A stretch of 64,000 nucleotides of DNA from Actinophytocola gossypii (GCF_025165815.1 NZ_JAFFZE010000014.1:310001-374000), one strand, 5' to 3'. Counted from the stretch's first letter, positions 26,275-36,743 are shown. Program-made: numbers and translations. Notes: generated by a model from the letters alone, not told the origin.

Positions 26275-28470
26275 ATGACTGACGTGAACCCGGGAACCGA
26301 CCCGAGCGCCATGCCGCCCGACGACCTGCGGCGGCTGGTGACCGGCTCGCACCACGACCCGCATTCGGTGCTCGGCGTGCATTCCGATCACGCCGGCACG
26401 ACCGTCGCCCGGGCGTACCGGCCGGGCGCCAAGGCGGTGACGCTCCTGGCCGGCGAGCAGCGCCACCCGCTCAGCGAGACCGCCGACGGCGTGTTCACCG
26501 GCGTACTTCCCGGCTCCCCCGGCGGGTACCTGTTCGAAGTGGACTACGGCGGCGACCCGGTCCTGGTCGACGACCCGTACCGCTGGCTGCCGACACTGGG
26601 CGAGCTCGACCAGCACCTGATCGGCGAGGGCCGGCACGAGCGGCTGTGGCAGGTGCTCGGCGCGCACGTGCGGTCCTACGACACGCCGACCGGTCCGGTG
26701 GAGGGCACGTCGTTCGCGGTGTGGGCGCCGAGCGCGCGCGGGGTGCGGGTGGCGGGCGACTTCGACGGGTGGGACGGGCGCGCGAACCCGATGCGCTCGC
26801 TGGGCTCGTCCGGCATCTGGGAGCTGTTCGTGCCCGGACTGCCGGCCGGAACCTGCTACAAGTTCCGCATCCTCGGCCACGACGGCGCCTGGCACGAGAA
26901 GGCCGACCCGATGGCGTTCGGCACCGAGGTGCCGCCGAACACCGCGTCCAGGGTGACCGTGTCGACCCACGAGTGGACCGACCAGGAGTGGGTCACCCGG
27001 CGCGAGGCCACCGAGTGGCACAACGCGCCGATGAGCGTCTACGAGGTGCACCTCGGCTCGTGGCGGACCGGCCTCGGGTACCGCGAGCTGGCCGTCGAGC
27101 TGGCCGACCACGTCGAGGAGCACGGGTTCACCCACGTCGAGCTGCTGCCGGTGGCCGAGCACCCGTTCGGCGGGTCGTGGGGCTACCAGGTGACGTCGTA
27201 CTACGCGCCGACCGCGCGGTTCGGCTCGCCGGACGACTTCCGGTACTTCGTCGACACCCTGCACAACCGGGGCATCGGCGTGATCATGGACTGGGTGCCG
27301 GCGCACTTCCCGAAGGACGAGTGGGCGCTCGCGCGGTTCGACGGCACCGCGCTGTACGAGCACGCCGACCCGCGCCGAGGCGAGCACCCGGACTGGGGCA
27401 CGTACGTGTTCGACTTCGGCCGGACCGAGGTGCGGAACTTCCTGGTGGCCAACGCGCTGTACTGGATCGAGGAGTTCCACATCGACGGCCTGCGGGTCGA
27501 CGCGGTGGCCTCGATGCTGTACCTGGACTACTCCCGCGAGGAGGGCCAGTGGCTGCCGAACGTCCACGGTGGACGGGAGAACCTGGACGCCGTGCGGTTC
27601 CTGCAGGAGCTGAACGCGACGGTCTACAAGCACCACCCCGGCACGCTGATGGTGGCCGAGGAGTCGACCGCGTGGCCCGGCGTGACCCGGCCGACGCACC
27701 TGGGCGGGCTCGGGTTCGGGTTCAAGTGGAACATGGGCTGGATGCACGACACGCTCAGCTACGTCGCGCACGACCCGGTGCACCGGTCGTACCACCACAA
27801 CGAGGTCACGTTCTCGCTGATGTACGCGTGGAGCGAGAACTTCGTGCTGCCGCTGTCCCACGACGAGGTCGTGCACGGCAAGGGCTCGCTGTGGACGAGG
27901 ATGCCCGGCGACGACTGGAACAAGGCGGCCGGGCTGCGCGCGCTGCTGGCGTTCATGTGGGCGCATCCCGGCAAGCAGCTGCTGTTCATGGGCGGGGAGT
28001 TCGGCCAGCGGCAGGAGTGGTCGGAGAGCCGGTCGCTGGACTGGGAGCTGACCGAGGAGCCGCTGCACGCCGGCCTCCTGGCGATGGTGCGTGACCTGAA
28101 CCGGACCTACCGCGACCACCCCGCGCTGTGGTCGGCCGACGTCCGCCCGGACGGTTTCGCCTGGATCGACGCCAACGACTCGGCGAACAACGTGGCGAGC
28201 TTCCTGCGCCGCGACCCGCACCGGGACGGCGTGGTCCTGGCGTGCGTGGCGAACTTCGCCGGCAACCCGCACCGGAACTACCGCGTCGGCCTCCCGCACG
28301 CGGGCCGGTGGCGCGAGGTCCTGAACACCGACGCCGAGGTCTACGGCGGCTCCGGCTGGGGCAACCTGGGCGGCGTCGAGGCCACCACCGACCCGTGGCA
28401 CGGACAGCCCGCGTCGGCCCTGCTCCAGCTCCCACCCCAGGGCGTGCTCTGGCTGGCGCCCGAGATCTGA
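26275..28470 (+). CDS. glgB: 1,4-alpha-glucan branching enzyme GlgB
   Basis: 731 residues, full length. Two N-terminal CBM48-type modules ([10 protein letters not shown] and [26 protein letters not shown]) precede the GH13_9 barrel. Catalytic D409 is in [10 protein letters not shown] and E462 in [12 protein letters not shown]; the spacing of 53 equals that in E. coli GlgB (405/458). [19 protein letters not shown] and [15 protein letters not shown] are also family signatures. It introduces alpha-1,6 branches into GlgE-made glucan. CAGAAT (26261-26266) ends eight bases before ATG, so transcription may begin at the start codon. The MFS gene follows after 4 bp. Confidence 0.97.
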   Translation: MTDVNPGTDPSAMPPDDLRRLVTGSHHDPHSVLGVHSDHAGTTVARAYRPGAKAVTLLAGEQRHPLSETADGVFTGVLPGSPGGYLFEVDYGGDPVLVDDPYRWLPTLGELDQHLIGEGRHERLWQVLGAHVRSYDTPTGPVEGTSFAVWAPSARGVRVAGDFDGWDGRANPMRSLGSSGIWELFVPGLPAGTCYKFRILGHDGAWHEKADPMAFGTEVPPNTASRVTVSTHEWTDQEWVTRREATEWHNAPMSVYEVHLGSWRTGLGYRELAVELADHVEEHGFTHVELLPVAEHPFGGSWGYQVTSYYAPTARFGSPDDFRYFVDTLHNRGIGVIMDWVPAHFPKDEWALARFDGTALYEHADPRRGEHPDWGTYVFDFGRTEVRNFLVANALYWIEEFHIDGLRVDAVASMLYLDYSREEGQWLPNVHGGRENLDAVRFLQELNATVYKHHPGTLMVAEESTAWPGVTRPTHLGGLGFGFKWNMGWMHDTLSYVAHDPVHRSYHHNEVTFSLMYAWSENFVLPLSHDEVVHGKGSLWTRMPGDDWNKAAGLRALLAFMWAHPGKQLLFMGGEFGQRQEWSESRSLDWELTEEPLHAGLLAMVRDLNRTYRDHPALWSADVRPDGFAWIDANDSANNVASFLRRDPHRDGVVLACVANFAGNPHRNYRVGLPHAGRWREVLNTDAEVYGGSGWGNLGGVEATTDPWHGQPASALLQLPPQGVLWLAPEI

Positions 28471-28474
28471 GTCC

Positions 28475-29644
28475 TTGCGCAGATACCGGGAGCTGCTCGC
28501 GATCGCGGGTGTGCCCCGGCTGACGGCCGCGGTGCTGCTCAGCCGCGTGTCGACGTCGATGTTCAACCTGGCGTTGCTGGTGGCGGTGGCGCGGGCGTAC
28601 GGCTACGGCGAGGCCGGGCTGCTGATGATGGTCTTCGCGGTGGCCAACGGGGTGGTCGGGCCGGTGCGGGGCCGGCTGGCGGACCGGCGACAGCCGCGGC
28701 GGCTGATGCTCGTGCTGCTGGGGTGGCACGTCGGGGCCTACGCGGGGCTGGCGGTAGGGATCACGGCCACGGTGCCGGTCGGGGTGCTGTACGCGGTGGC
28801 GGTCGTGCTCGGGGCGAGTGTGCCGCCCGCCGGACCGGTGGTGCGGAGTCTGTGGCCGCACCTGGTACCGGCCGGGCGACTTCCCACCGCGTACGCGTTC
28901 GATGCGGCCCTGAACACCGTCACCTTCGTGTCCGGGCCACTGTTCGCCGGGGCGCTGCTGCTGGTGCTGCCCCCGTTCTGGGTGCTCGCCGCGACCGGAG
29001 TGGTGAAACTCGCGGGCGACGCGCTGGTCGCGGTGGCCCCGGCGTTGCGGGCTCGGCCGAAGCCGACCGAACAGGCGCGGCGGGGCATGTTCGGCCCGCT
29101 GGCGAACGGCCAGATCCGACTGATGCTCACGATGGTCGCGCTGGACACGTTCGGCTTCGGGTGCCTCGAGGTGACGGCGGTGGCGGCGGCGCGGAGTGAG
29201 GGCGCGGCGGGGCTGTTCACCAGTGCGCTCGCCGTGGGCGGGGTGATCAGCGGGGTCGCCTACGGTGCGCGCGGCTGGCCGGGAAAGCCCCGCACTCAGC
29301 TGGTCGTGCTGCACCTCGGCGCCGCGGTCGCCCTGGGGGCCGGGTCGCTGGTCGGGCCGGCCGGGTTCGGGTTGGTGCTGGTCGGGCTCGTGTTCGCGGT
29401 GGTCGGGTTGTGCACCGGGCCGGTGGAGACCCTGCAGCAGCTGCTGATCGGCGAGCACAGTCGGGACGACCAGCGGATCGAGGCGTTCGCCTGGGTGTTC
29501 AGCACCATGTGGGTCGGGTTCGGGGTCGGCACGACCGTCGCGGGACAGCTCGCGGGGCCCGGGGTCAGCGGGCCGGCGCTGCTCGCGGCGGGGCTCGCCC
29601 AGCTGGGGATCGTGGTGCTCGCTGCGGTCAGGTTCCGGGGGTGA
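28475..29644 (+). CDS. MFS transporter
   Basis: 389 residues with about twelve hydrophobic segments, the inter-helix loop GRLADRRQPRRL of the MFS fold between helices 2 and 3, and a short Arg-rich central loop (ALRARPKPTEQARRG). No drug-specific motif allows a substrate to be named. TTG at 28475 is the only start near the glgB stop, 4 bp after it, so it is probably co-transcribed with glgB; export or import of a sugar-related compound is possible but unproven. Confidence 0.82.
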   Translation: MRRYRELLAIAGVPRLTAAVLLSRVSTSMFNLALLVAVARAYGYGEAGLLMMVFAVANGVVGPVRGRLADRRQPRRLMLVLLGWHVGAYAGLAVGITATVPVGVLYAVAVVLGASVPPAGPVVRSLWPHLVPAGRLPTAYAFDAALNTVTFVSGPLFAGALLLVLPPFWVLAATGVVKLAGDALVAVAPALRARPKPTEQARRGMFGPLANGQIRLMLTMVALDTFGFGCLEVTAVAAARSEGAAGLFTSALAVGGVISGVAYGARGWPGKPRTQLVVLHLGAAVALGAGSLVGPAGFGLVLVGLVFAVVGLCTGPVETLQQLLIGEHSRDDQRIEAFAWVFSTMWVGFGVGTTVAGQLAGPGVSGPALLAAGLAQLGIVVLAAVRFRG

Positions 29645-29700
29645 CGGCCGGATCGGGCCGGATCGGCACGCGGCAGCGCGATGTTGGGCACACTGGACGC

Positions 29701-31113
29701 GTGCGAACCCGACCCGCCGCCACTCGCTGGGTCGTGCCGTTGCTGGTGCTGGTCGCTACGAGCGCCACCGCGTGCACGACCGCCATCGCCGGGCAGCCGG
29801 CCAGTTCGGGCTCGGTGGTGTCCAACCCCGACCCCGACCAGCCGGGGGGCGGCGACCCCTCGTTCATCGAGAACACCGACGGCGGCGAGATCGACCAGCT
29901 CGCCGCCGCCGTGCTGTCCGACGTGCGCACCTACTGGACCGAGACCTTCCCCGCCACCTTCGACGGACAGGAGTGGGAGGACCTCACCGGCGGCTACTAC
30001 TCGGTCGACACCGCCTCCGCCGACGCGCCCGCCCCGCCGTGCGTGGACAAGGCCAGCGACGTGGAGGGCAACGCCTTCTACTGCCCGTCCGAGGACGTCA
30101 TCGCCTGGGACCGGGCGGCGCTGCTGCCGGTGCTCAAGGAGCGGTTCGGCGAGGCCGCCGTGATGCTCGTGCTCGCCCACGAGATGGGCCACGCCGTGCA
30201 GAACCGCGCCGGGCTCACGTTCGAGGAGCGCCGCGCCAACCCCGACCAGTTCCCGACGATCCTCGTCGAGGCGCAGGCCGACTGCTACGCCGGCTCGTTC
30301 GTGCGCTGGGTCGCCGAGGGCAACGCCCATCACCTGAGCGTCGCCGACGACCGGCTGGACTCCGCGCTCGAGTCGTTGATCACATTCCGCGACCCGCTGG
30401 GCACCGCGCAGACCGACGAGGGCGCGCACGGCGACTCGTTCGACCGGATCTCGGCGTTCCAGGACGGCTACGACTCCGGCGCGGAGCTGTGCGCGGGCAT
30501 CAGCATCGACAACCGCACGTTCACCCAGCGCGGCTTCACCAACGCCCAGGACTACGAGCTCGGCGGCAACCTGCCGTTCGACCAGCTCGTCCAGGCGATC
30601 ACCGAGGACCTCGACACGTACTTCGAGGGCGTGGTCACCGGGCAGGGCGGTGAGTGGTCCTCGCCGTCGCTGGCGAACAGCGAGGAGGAGCCGGCGTGCA
30701 CCGACGCCGACCAGGGGCCGGTCGCGTTCTGCGCGGAGTCCGACGAGATCGACCTGGCCACCGGCGGTGAGCTGCCCGAGCTGCACAGCGACGTCGGCGA
30801 CTACGCGACCGGGGTCATGCTGACCAGCCGTTACGCCATGGCCGCCCTGGACGCGCTCGGGCTGCCCACCGACGGTGCGGACGCCCAGCGCCGGCTGGTG
30901 TGCCTGTCCGGCACCTACACCGGCGAGCTGCTGAGCCGGGCCGACGGGTTCACCCTCTCCCCAGGTGACCTCGACGAGGCCATCCAGATGCTGCTGCGCT
31001 ACGACTACCCGGGCCGGGACAGCGCGGGTGACGCGATCGACACCGGCTACGACCGGGTGTCGGTGTTCCGCGACGGCACCCTGGACGGCCTGGAGGCGTG
31101 CGAGCTCGGCTGA
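29701..31113 (+). CDS. Neutral zinc metallopeptidase lipoprotein (YpfJ-like), paralogue 1
   Basis: 470 residues. Signal peptide with Cys25 in a SATAC lipobox-like site, then a Gly/Pro linker. The zinc site is VLAHEMGHAVQNRAG (HExxH) with a downstream EAQADCYAGSFVRWVAEG supplying the third ligand. The motif SEDVIAWDRAALLPVLKERFG precedes it as in the putative neutral zinc metallopeptidase family. C-terminal half has conserved cysteine pairs and a second domain of unknown role. Substrate unknown; acts outside the membrane. CACACT at 29689-29694 ends six bases before the GTG start. The next gene is a paralogue with the same layout. Confidence 0.85.
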   Translation: MRTRPAATRWVVPLLVLVATSATACTTAIAGQPASSGSVVSNPDPDQPGGGDPSFIENTDGGEIDQLAAAVLSDVRTYWTETFPATFDGQEWEDLTGGYYSVDTASADAPAPPCVDKASDVEGNAFYCPSEDVIAWDRAALLPVLKERFGEAAVMLVLAHEMGHAVQNRAGLTFEERRANPDQFPTILVEAQADCYAGSFVRWVAEGNAHHLSVADDRLDSALESLITFRDPLGTAQTDEGAHGDSFDRISAFQDGYDSGAELCAGISIDNRTFTQRGFTNAQDYELGGNLPFDQLVQAITEDLDTYFEGVVTGQGGEWSSPSLANSEEEPACTDADQGPVAFCAESDEIDLATGGELPELHSDVGDYATGVMLTSRYAMAALDALGLPTDGADAQRRLVCLSGTYTGELLSRADGFTLSPGDLDEAIQMLLRYDYPGRDSAGDAIDTGYDRVSVFRDGTLDGLEACELG

Positions 31114-31162
31114 ACCCGCTTGGCTAGTGTGCGGGCAGCAACGGTACGGAGGGGACGAAACG

Positions 31163-32638
31163 ATGCGCGGAGTGCTGCGGGGCGGAGCGATCGTCGCGGT
31201 GGTGGCGGCGACGGTGGCGGCGCTGGGGGCGTGCGGGCAGGTCGTCTCGGGGACTCCGGTCGCGACGGGTGCGATCGACACCACGAGCGCGGGCGGGCTC
31301 GAGGTGACCGACGGGCCGAGCGGGCCGAGGGATGGTGTCGAGGACGCCGACCTGGAGGTCGAGGGCACCGACGGGAGCGAGATGGACCGGCTGGCGATCA
31401 ACGCGATCGCCGACCTCTACGACTACTGGGGCGAGCAGCTGCCCAAGCACTTCGACCAGGAGTTCGAGCCGTTGCAGCGGCTGCTGTCCTACGACGCCAA
31501 CGGCGAGGGCGTGCCGATCTGCGGCGCGAACACCGCGGGGCTGGTCAACGCGTTCTACTGCGGGGGCGGCGGCGAGGACGCGATCGCCTGGGACCGGGGC
31601 GAGCTGCTGCCGATGCTGAACGACATGTTCGGACCGATGTCGGTGGTCGGGGTGCTGGCCCACGAGATGGGTCACGCCGTGCAGTTCCGGCTCGGGGAGA
31701 AGAGCAACATCAACCAGGCCACGCCGACGATCGTGCGTGAGCAGCAGGCCGACTGCTACATGGGCAACTTCTTCCGCTACGTCGCCGAGGACCAGGCCGC
31801 ACACTTCCAGATCAACACCGGCGAGGGCCTGAACGCGATCCTCGCGACGTTGTTCTTCATCCGCGACCCCGCTGGTCTCGACCACCGCACCGAGGGCGCG
31901 CACGGGCTGGCGTTCGACCGGGTGTACGCGTTCCAGGAGGGGTTCACCAAGGACCCCACGCGGTGCGCGGAGATGGATCCGGAGGAGATCGACGGCCGGA
32001 TCGCGGAGAAGGAGCGCAGCGAGAGCGAGCTGCGGTCGGACGCGAACGATGGCGACATCGACCCGACGACGGACGACAACCAGCAGTACCTGCAGCAGAG
32101 CCTGAACGAGGCGTTCAAGGAGAACGGCGCCGAGCAGCCCGACATCGTCGACAACGGCTCGACCTGCGAGAACGGCGAGGCGACCGAGCCGGTCACCTAC
32201 TGCCCGGAGGAGAACGTCGTCGGCTACGACGCCGACGCGCTGCGGGAACTCGCCGCCAAGCCGGACCCGAACGCGCAACCCGGCGAGGAGAGCCACGGCG
32301 GGCTGGGCGACTTCGCGGCGTTCGCGGAGGTCGCGTCCCGGTACGCGCTGTCGATCCAGAAGTCGGTCGGCCTGCCGCTGGACGACGAGAACGCCGGCCT
32401 GCGGACGGCGTGCCTGACCGGCGCGTGGGCCGGCTACACCGACCAGGAGCAGGAGGCCCGCGGCCTGCGCCTCGCGGTCGGCGACCTGGACGAGGCGGTC
32501 GCCGAACTCCTGCAGGACGACTCCCTGATCGCCGCCGACGTGAACGGCACCCAGGTGCAGTCCGGCTTCGCCCGCGTCGAGGCCTTCCGCCGCGGCTACA
32601 TGGAGGGCCCCACCCCCTGCACGGAGGACTTCGCCTGA
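31163..32638 (+). CDS. Neutral zinc metallopeptidase lipoprotein (YpfJ-like), paralogue 2
   Basis: 491 residues. Lipoprotein signal with perfect lipobox LGAC (Cys24). Zinc site VLAHEMGHAVQFRLGEK and third-ligand region EQQADCYMGNFFRYVAED align with paralogue 1, as do AIAWDRGELLPML, EGAHGLAFDRVYAFQEGF and the C-terminal FARVEAFRRGYMEG. An acidic linker (DANDGDIDPTTDDN) separates the halves. ATG 31163 has a strong GGAGGGG site, and a TAGTGT hexamer at 31125-31130 may be its own promoter, so it need not depend on paralogue 1. Followed by a very stable palindromic hairpin. Confidence 0.87.
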   Translation: MRGVLRGGAIVAVVAATVAALGACGQVVSGTPVATGAIDTTSAGGLEVTDGPSGPRDGVEDADLEVEGTDGSEMDRLAINAIADLYDYWGEQLPKHFDQEFEPLQRLLSYDANGEGVPICGANTAGLVNAFYCGGGGEDAIAWDRGELLPMLNDMFGPMSVVGVLAHEMGHAVQFRLGEKSNINQATPTIVREQQADCYMGNFFRYVAEDQAAHFQINTGEGLNAILATLFFIRDPAGLDHRTEGAHGLAFDRVYAFQEGFTKDPTRCAEMDPEEIDGRIAEKERSESELRSDANDGDIDPTTDDNQQYLQQSLNEAFKENGAEQPDIVDNGSTCENGEATEPVTYCPEENVVGYDADALRELAAKPDPNAQPGEESHGGLGDFAAFAEVASRYALSIQKSVGLPLDDENAGLRTACLTGAWAGYTDQEQEARGLRLAVGDLDEAVAELLQDDSLIAADVNGTQVQSGFARVEAFRRGYMEGPTPCTEDFA

Positions 32639-32646
32639 CCGCCGCC

Positions 32647-32732
32647 GCGAACGTACGACTCGCGCGACGCGAACGTACGACTCGCGAGCGTCGCGAGTCG
32701 TACGTTCCCGGACCGCGAGTCGTACGTTCGCG
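32647..32732. repeat. Four-copy palindromic element forming a 17-bp perfect hairpin
   Basis: The unit GCGAACGTACGACTCGCG occurs directly at 32647-32664 and 32669-32686 and inverted (CGCGAGTCGTACGTTC core) at 32692-32707 and 32714-32732. Copies two and three make a perfect 17-bp stem (32671-32687 with 32691-32707) and a 3-nt loop; copies one and four can pair outside it. It sits exactly between the convergent 3' ends at 32638 and 32753, so it is probably a bidirectional terminator or mRNA-stabilising REP-like element. There is no T-run. It is not a CRISPR array because spacers are 4-6 nt. Confidence 0.85.
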
Positions 32733-32752
32733 TTTCGGGAGGTGGGTGCGGG

Positions 32753-33727
32753 CTAGTACAGGGCGCTGGCGAGGGCTCGGCGGGCCTGGGCGACCGTGGG
32801 ATCCTCCGGGGGGAAGAGGCCGAACAGCTCCACCAGGTGGGTGCGGGCGCGGTCACGGTCGGGGCCGGCGGTGCGGCGGATGACGGCGAGTAGGCGGTTG
32901 AACGCCTGCTCCACGCGCTGGCTCGCGAGTTCCACGTCGGCGGCCTGGAGTTGGGCGTCGACGTCCTCCGGCGAGGTGTCGGCGCGGACGACCACCGACG
33001 GGTCGGCCGCCTCGGCGCGGGCCAGGAACCGGACCTGCGCGAGCGCGGCCTTCGCCTGCTCGTTGGCCGGCTCGGCGTCCAGGATCTTCTGGTACGCGGC
33101 CTCCGCCGTGGCGTAGTCGCCCTGCTCGAAGGCCTCCTCGGCGGCGACGAACCTCGGGTCCTCCGGCTCCGGCTCCGGCTCGGCGGCATCGTCCGCCGGC
33201 GCGCCCTCCTCGGCGGCCCGGATGCCCGGCAGCCGGTCACGCAGCGCGTCGAGCAGGCTCGCCAGCCACTGCTTGATCTGCGGCTCCGGCTGCGCCCCGG
33301 CGAACGCCTCCACCGGCTGGCCGCCGGCGATCGCGACGACCGTCGGGATCGACTGGACCCCGAACAGCTGCGCGATCCTCGGGTTCGCGTCGACGTCGAC
33401 CTTCGCGAGGATCCAGGCGCCGTTCGCGGCTCGCGCGAGCCGCTCGAGCACCGGGGAGAGCTGCTTGCACGGGCCGCACCACTCGGCCCACAGGTCGACG
33501 ACCACCGGGACCTGCAGCGAGCGCTCGACGACCTCGGCCTGGAACGTGTCCTCGGTCACGTCGAGGACGAAGGCACTGGACGGGCCCGGCTCGCCGGCAG
33601 GCTGCTGGGGCGCCGAGGGGGGCGCCTTGCTCGCGGCGTCGGCGCGTGCCTTGAGCGCCGACAGGTCTACGGCTCCGGACAGGGCGGCCGACATGGCCGC
33701 TGTTTGACGTGGGTCTGGCCTTGTCAC
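32753..33727 (-). CDS. Thioredoxin-fold co-chaperone with TPR C-terminus (YbbN/CnoX-like)
   Basis: About 324 residues. After a disordered Pro/Ala head, the thioredoxin domain begins [34 protein letters not shown] with an intact WCGPC redox site and [23 protein letters not shown]. An acidic linker (EPEPEPED) leads to TPR-like helices ([38 protein letters not shown]). It probably protects or transfers oxidised or unfolded proteins to chaperones. GTG 33727, preceded by an AGGATGG-like site, gives the usual N-terminus [14 protein letters not shown] at 33694 is possible. Confidence 0.88.
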   Translation of the reverse strand: MTRPDPRQTAAMSAALSGAVDLSALKARADAASKAPPSAPQQPAGEPGPSSAFVLDVTEDTFQAEVVERSLQVPVVVDLWAEWCGPCKQLSPVLERLARAANGAWILAKVDVDANPRIAQLFGVQSIPTVVAIAGGQPVEAFAGAQPEPQIKQWLASLLDALRDRLPGIRAAEEGAPADDAAEPEPEPEDPRFVAAEEAFEQGDYATAEAAYQKILDAEPANEQAKAALAQVRFLARAEAADPSVVVRADTSPEDVDAQLQAADVELASQRVEQAFNRLLAVIRRTAGPDRDRARTHLVELFGLFPPEDPTVAQARRALASALY

Positions 33728-33782
33728 GGTTCCATCCTGGCACGAGTCGTCGACCGCTCGCCGCAGCGACCGCCGATCGTCC

Positions 33783-34085
33783 TCACGACTCCTCCCGGAG
33801 ATGCCGCTCGACCCGCTCGACCTTGGCGACGAGCTGGTTGGTGTGACCGGGCCGGATGTCGGCCTTGAGCACCAGGCTGACCCGGGGCGCACCCTGCGCG
33901 ACGACGTCGACCGCCCGCTTGACCACGGCCATCACCTCATCCCACTCGCCCTCGACGGTGGTGAACATGCTCGTGGTCTCCGACGGCAGGCCCGACTCCC
34001 GCACCACCCGCACCGCCTCGGCGACGGCCTTGCTCACACTGTCCGACTCGCCGCCGGCCGGGGCGACACTGAACGCCACTAACAC
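33783..34085 (-). CDS. MTH1187/YkoF-like thiamine-binding family protein (DUF77)
   Basis: 100 residues: [59 protein letters not shown] matches the compact ferredoxin-like DUF77 fold, members of which bind thiamine or its breakdown products. Cytosolic. GTG 34085 has GAGAGGAG just upstream. It is divergent from a MarR gene with a 12-bp perfect palindrome between them, suggesting the regulator controls it or itself. Confidence 0.85.
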   Translation of the reverse strand: MLVAFSVAPAGGESDSVSKAVAEAVRVVRESGLPSETTSMFTTVEGEWDEVMAVVKRAVDVVAQGAPRVSLVLKADIRPGHTNQLVAKVERVERHLREES

Positions 34086-34110
34086 GCCTGCTCCTCTCCC
34101 GCGATGATCC

Positions 34111-34122
34111 GTGCCCGGGCAC
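34111..34122. promoter_or_regulatory. Perfect palindrome between divergent thiamine-binding and MarR genes
   Basis: GTGCCCGGGCAC is self-complementary over all 12 bases, centred in the 70-bp divergent region. TAACTT at 34142-34147 looks like the -10 of the MarR gene, so the palindrome lies near its -35 position and would suit autorepression. In DNA of this GC content such palindromes also arise by chance. Confidence 0.35.
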
Positions 34123-34155
34123 CCTGTCCGGTACTCGGTGGTAACTTCAAGCTCC

Positions 34156-34659
34156 ATGAGCTCGCGAGTGCTGCCGTTCGACCCGATCGCCCGCGCCGCG
34201 GAGCTGTGGGAGGACCGGGTCGGTCCCTCCGGCACGATGGCGGCGGTCACCAGCATCATGCGGGTGCAGCAGGTCCTGCAGTCCGCGGTGGACGGTGCGC
34301 TGCGCCCGCACGGCCTGACCTTCGCCCGGTACGAGGCGCTGGTGCTGCTGACGTTCTCCAAACAGGGCAGCCTGCCGATGCGCGTGATGGGCGAGCGCCT
34401 GCAGCTGCACCCGACCAGCGTGACCAACATCGTCGACCGGCTGGAGGGCGACGGGCTGGTGAAGCGCCTGCCGCACCCCACCGACCGGCGCACGACGCTC
34501 GCGGAGATCACCGAGGCCGGCCGGCAGCGCCGCGAGGAGGCCACCGCCGCGGTGACCGAGATCGACTTCGGCATGCGCGGGCTGACCGAACGCCAGACCA
34601 CCCAGCTGACCGACCTGCTCGCCAAGGTCCGCAAGGCCGTCGGCGACTTCGAGGACTGA
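34156..34659 (+). CDS. MarR-family transcriptional regulator
   Basis: 167 residues. N-terminal helix [92 protein letters not shown] is a full winged helix-turn-helix with the beta-wing DRRTT. It binds DNA as a dimer, usually relieved by small phenolic or other ligands. ATG at 34156 is eight bases after TAACTT; GTG at 34138 in phase is less likely. It is convergent with an ABC exporter, divergent from the DUF77 gene. Confidence 0.9.
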   Translation: MSSRVLPFDPIARAAELWEDRVGPSGTMAAVTSIMRVQQVLQSAVDGALRPHGLTFARYEALVLLTFSKQGSLPMRVMGERLQLHPTSVTNIVDRLEGDGLVKRLPHPTDRRTTLAEITEAGRQRREEATAAVTEIDFGMRGLTERQTTQLTDLLAKVRKAVGDFED

Positions 34660-34686
34660 CCAGCACACGTTCTGGCCGGTCGCCGG

Positions 34687-35733
34687 CTAGCTGTCCTCCC
34701 ACTGGAAGACCTTGGCCGCGATCGCGCCGACCACGACGGTGAAGCCGGCCAGCACCAGGCACGGCACGACCAGTGCGCTGGCGCCCTGGCCGCGGACCAG
34801 GAAGTCCATGATGCCGTCGTTCATGTGACGCAGCGGGAAGATCTGCGACACGGCCTGCATCCACTTCGGCGACTGCTCGATCGGGAAGAACGTCCCGGAG
34901 AGGAACGCCATCGGCATCACGACGATGTTCGCCGCGCCGGTGGCGGCCTCCTCGGTCTTGCAGAACGCGCCGACGAGCATGCCGATCGCGAAGAACGCCA
35001 GGACGCCGAGCAGGAACACCGGGATCGCCAGCGCCCAGGTGCCGACCAGTCGCAGCCCGAAGACCGGCAGCGAGCCGATGCCCAGGAACACCACGGCCTG
35101 CACGATCGCCACGCCGACGCTGACCACGACCCGGGAGCTGAGCACCGTCGGAACCCCGACCGGGGCCAGCCTGATCCGGCGCAGCACCTGCTTCTTGCGC
35201 CAGTTCACCAGGGTCAACGCGGCGCCGAACACCGCGGAGATCGCCACGCCCCAGGACATGATGCCCGGGGTGATGAACTGGATCGGCTCGAGCGAACTGT
35301 CCTCCACATTGGACTCGTCGACCGTGTACCTCGGCGGCTGGTTGGTCGCCGCCAGGTTCAGGTTGTCCACCACGCCAACGACGATGCCGCGGACCGTACC
35401 GGCCTGGTTCTGGTCGCTGGCGGCGAACCGGTAGGTGATCTCGTTGCCGGACTGGCCGACCGCGGCGGGCAGGTCGCCGTCGCGGACCTTCGCGACCGCC
35501 TCCGCCATCGTCGGGTAGCGCTCCAGCTCCACGACACCGGTGTCGGCCAGCGCCGTGATCACCGGGCCCTCGCCGACCGCGCCGACCGTGATCTTCTCCG
35601 AGCCCGAGTCGCGGAACAGGAGTCCGAAGATCAGCAGGAACATCAGGGGAAAGACGAAGGTGAAGAACAGGGTCGCCTTGTCGCGGTAGAAGCCCTTCAC
35701 CATGGCGAGCGCGAGGCTCTTGAACGCGGTCAC
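34687..35733 (-). CDS. ABC-2 type exporter permease
   Basis: 348 residues. N-terminal membrane helix around [19 protein letters not shown] is followed by a large extracytoplasmic domain (about residues 45-175) and five more helices, with [29 protein letters not shown] as the ABC-2 signature region. It partners the ATPase whose stop overlaps its GTG start by 4 bp. Such DrrB/YhfP-like permeases export lipids, antibiotics or other hydrophobic compounds; the substrate is unknown. Confidence 0.88.
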   Translation of the reverse strand: MTAFKSLALAMVKGFYRDKATLFFTFVFPLMFLLIFGLLFRDSGSEKITVGAVGEGPVITALADTGVVELERYPTMAEAVAKVRDGDLPAAVGQSGNEITYRFAASDQNQAGTVRGIVVGVVDNLNLAATNQPPRYTVDESNVEDSSLEPIQFITPGIMSWGVAISAVFGAALTLVNWRKKQVLRRIRLAPVGVPTVLSSRVVVSVGVAIVQAVVFLGIGSLPVFGLRLVGTWALAIPVFLLGVLAFFAIGMLVGAFCKTEEAATGAANIVVMPMAFLSGTFFPIEQSPKWMQAVSQIFPLRHMNDGIMDFLVRGQGASALVVPCLVLAGFTVVVGAIAAKVFQWEDS

Positions 35734-36641
35734 GCCCGGTACTCCCGTCCGGTCAGGTTGAGGAAGACGTCCTCGAGGGTCGCGGTGCGAACCTGCAGGC
35801 CCTCCAGGGCGCCGCGGTTCGCGAGGGCCGACAGCAGCTCGGCCGGCTGCCGGGTGGAGATGGTCAGGGACAGCTCGTCCTCGCCGACCTCGCCCGAGCC
35901 GGGCAGCGCGGCGGCGTCGGCGGCGGACAGCGAGCCGCGCTCGAGGATCACGTGCGTCGGCGCGTCCAGGCCGCGGACCAGGGCGGCCGGGCGGTCCATC
36001 GCCAGGATCCTGCCCTTGTCCATGATCGCCACCCGGTCACAAAGAATTTCCGCCTCGTCCAGGTAGTGGGTGGTGTAGACGATCGTCTTCCCGCGTGCCT
36101 GGATCGCCCGCAGCACGTCCCACAGGTTCCGCCTGGCCTGCGGATCCAGCGCGGCGGTCGGCTCGTCGAGGAACACCACGTCCGGGTCGTGCACCAGCGC
36201 GCACGCGATCGACAGCCGCTGGCGCTGCCCGCCGGAGAGCTTGTCCTCGCGGGTGTCGGCCTTGTCGGCCAGGCCGACCAGGTCCAGCATCTCGTGTGCC
36301 CGCGTCGCGCCGACGCCGTACAGCGACGCGAAGGTCTCCAGCTGTTCACGCGCGGTGAGCTTCTCGAAGAACGACGACGCCTGCAGCTGCACGCCTACCC
36401 TGGGTAACAACGGGACCCGTCGCGGCCACGGCGACTCCCCCAGCAGGCGCACCGAGCCGGAGTCCGGTTCGCGCAGCCCTTCGATGATTTCCAACGTGGT
36501 CGTCTTGCCCGCGCCGTTCGGCCCGAGGATGCCGAAGAACTCCCCCTCGGCGACGGACAACGACACGCCGTCCACCGCCTTGAGGTCCCCGTACGCCTTG
36601 CGGATGTCCTCGACCACCACGGCGTTTCCTGTGTGGATCAC
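35730..36641 (-). CDS. ABC-2 type exporter ATP-binding protein (DrrA-like)
   Basis: 303 residues. Walker A GPNGAGKTTTLEIIEGL, Q-loop GVQLQASSFFEKLT, signature LSGGQRQRLSIA, Walker B VVFLDEPTAALDPQARR and H-loop VYTTHYLDEAE are intact. The C-terminal 70 residues form the extra domain seen in DrrA-type drug exporter ATPases. GTG 36641 is used; on the minus strand TAGGGT (36654-36649) ends seven bases earlier, so this mRNA is probably leaderless. Couples by overlap to the permease. Divergent from pip. Confidence 0.92.
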   Translation of the reverse strand: MIHTGNAVVVEDIRKAYGDLKAVDGVSLSVAEGEFFGILGPNGAGKTTTLEIIEGLREPDSGSVRLLGESPWPRRVPLLPRVGVQLQASSFFEKLTAREQLETFASLYGVGATRAHEMLDLVGLADKADTREDKLSGGQRQRLSIACALVHDPDVVFLDEPTAALDPQARRNLWDVLRAIQARGKTIVYTTHYLDEAEILCDRVAIMDKGRILAMDRPAALVRGLDAPTHVILERGSLSAADAAALPGSGEVGEDELSLTISTRQPAELLSALANRGALEGLQVRTATLEDVFLNLTGREYRA

Positions 36642-36743
36642 GCAGGTGACCCTAACCGAGCACGAGCCGGGGACACTTGCTCCCTGCTGGTTTCCGGCAC
36701 CAAAGCCGAACGCGGGGTGAACGAAAGTCGATAGCCTGGCGGC

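Noticed and set aside
32647-32732. Possible CRISPR array
   Set aside because: Copies alternate in orientation and spacers are 4-6 nt; it is a palindromic hairpin element.
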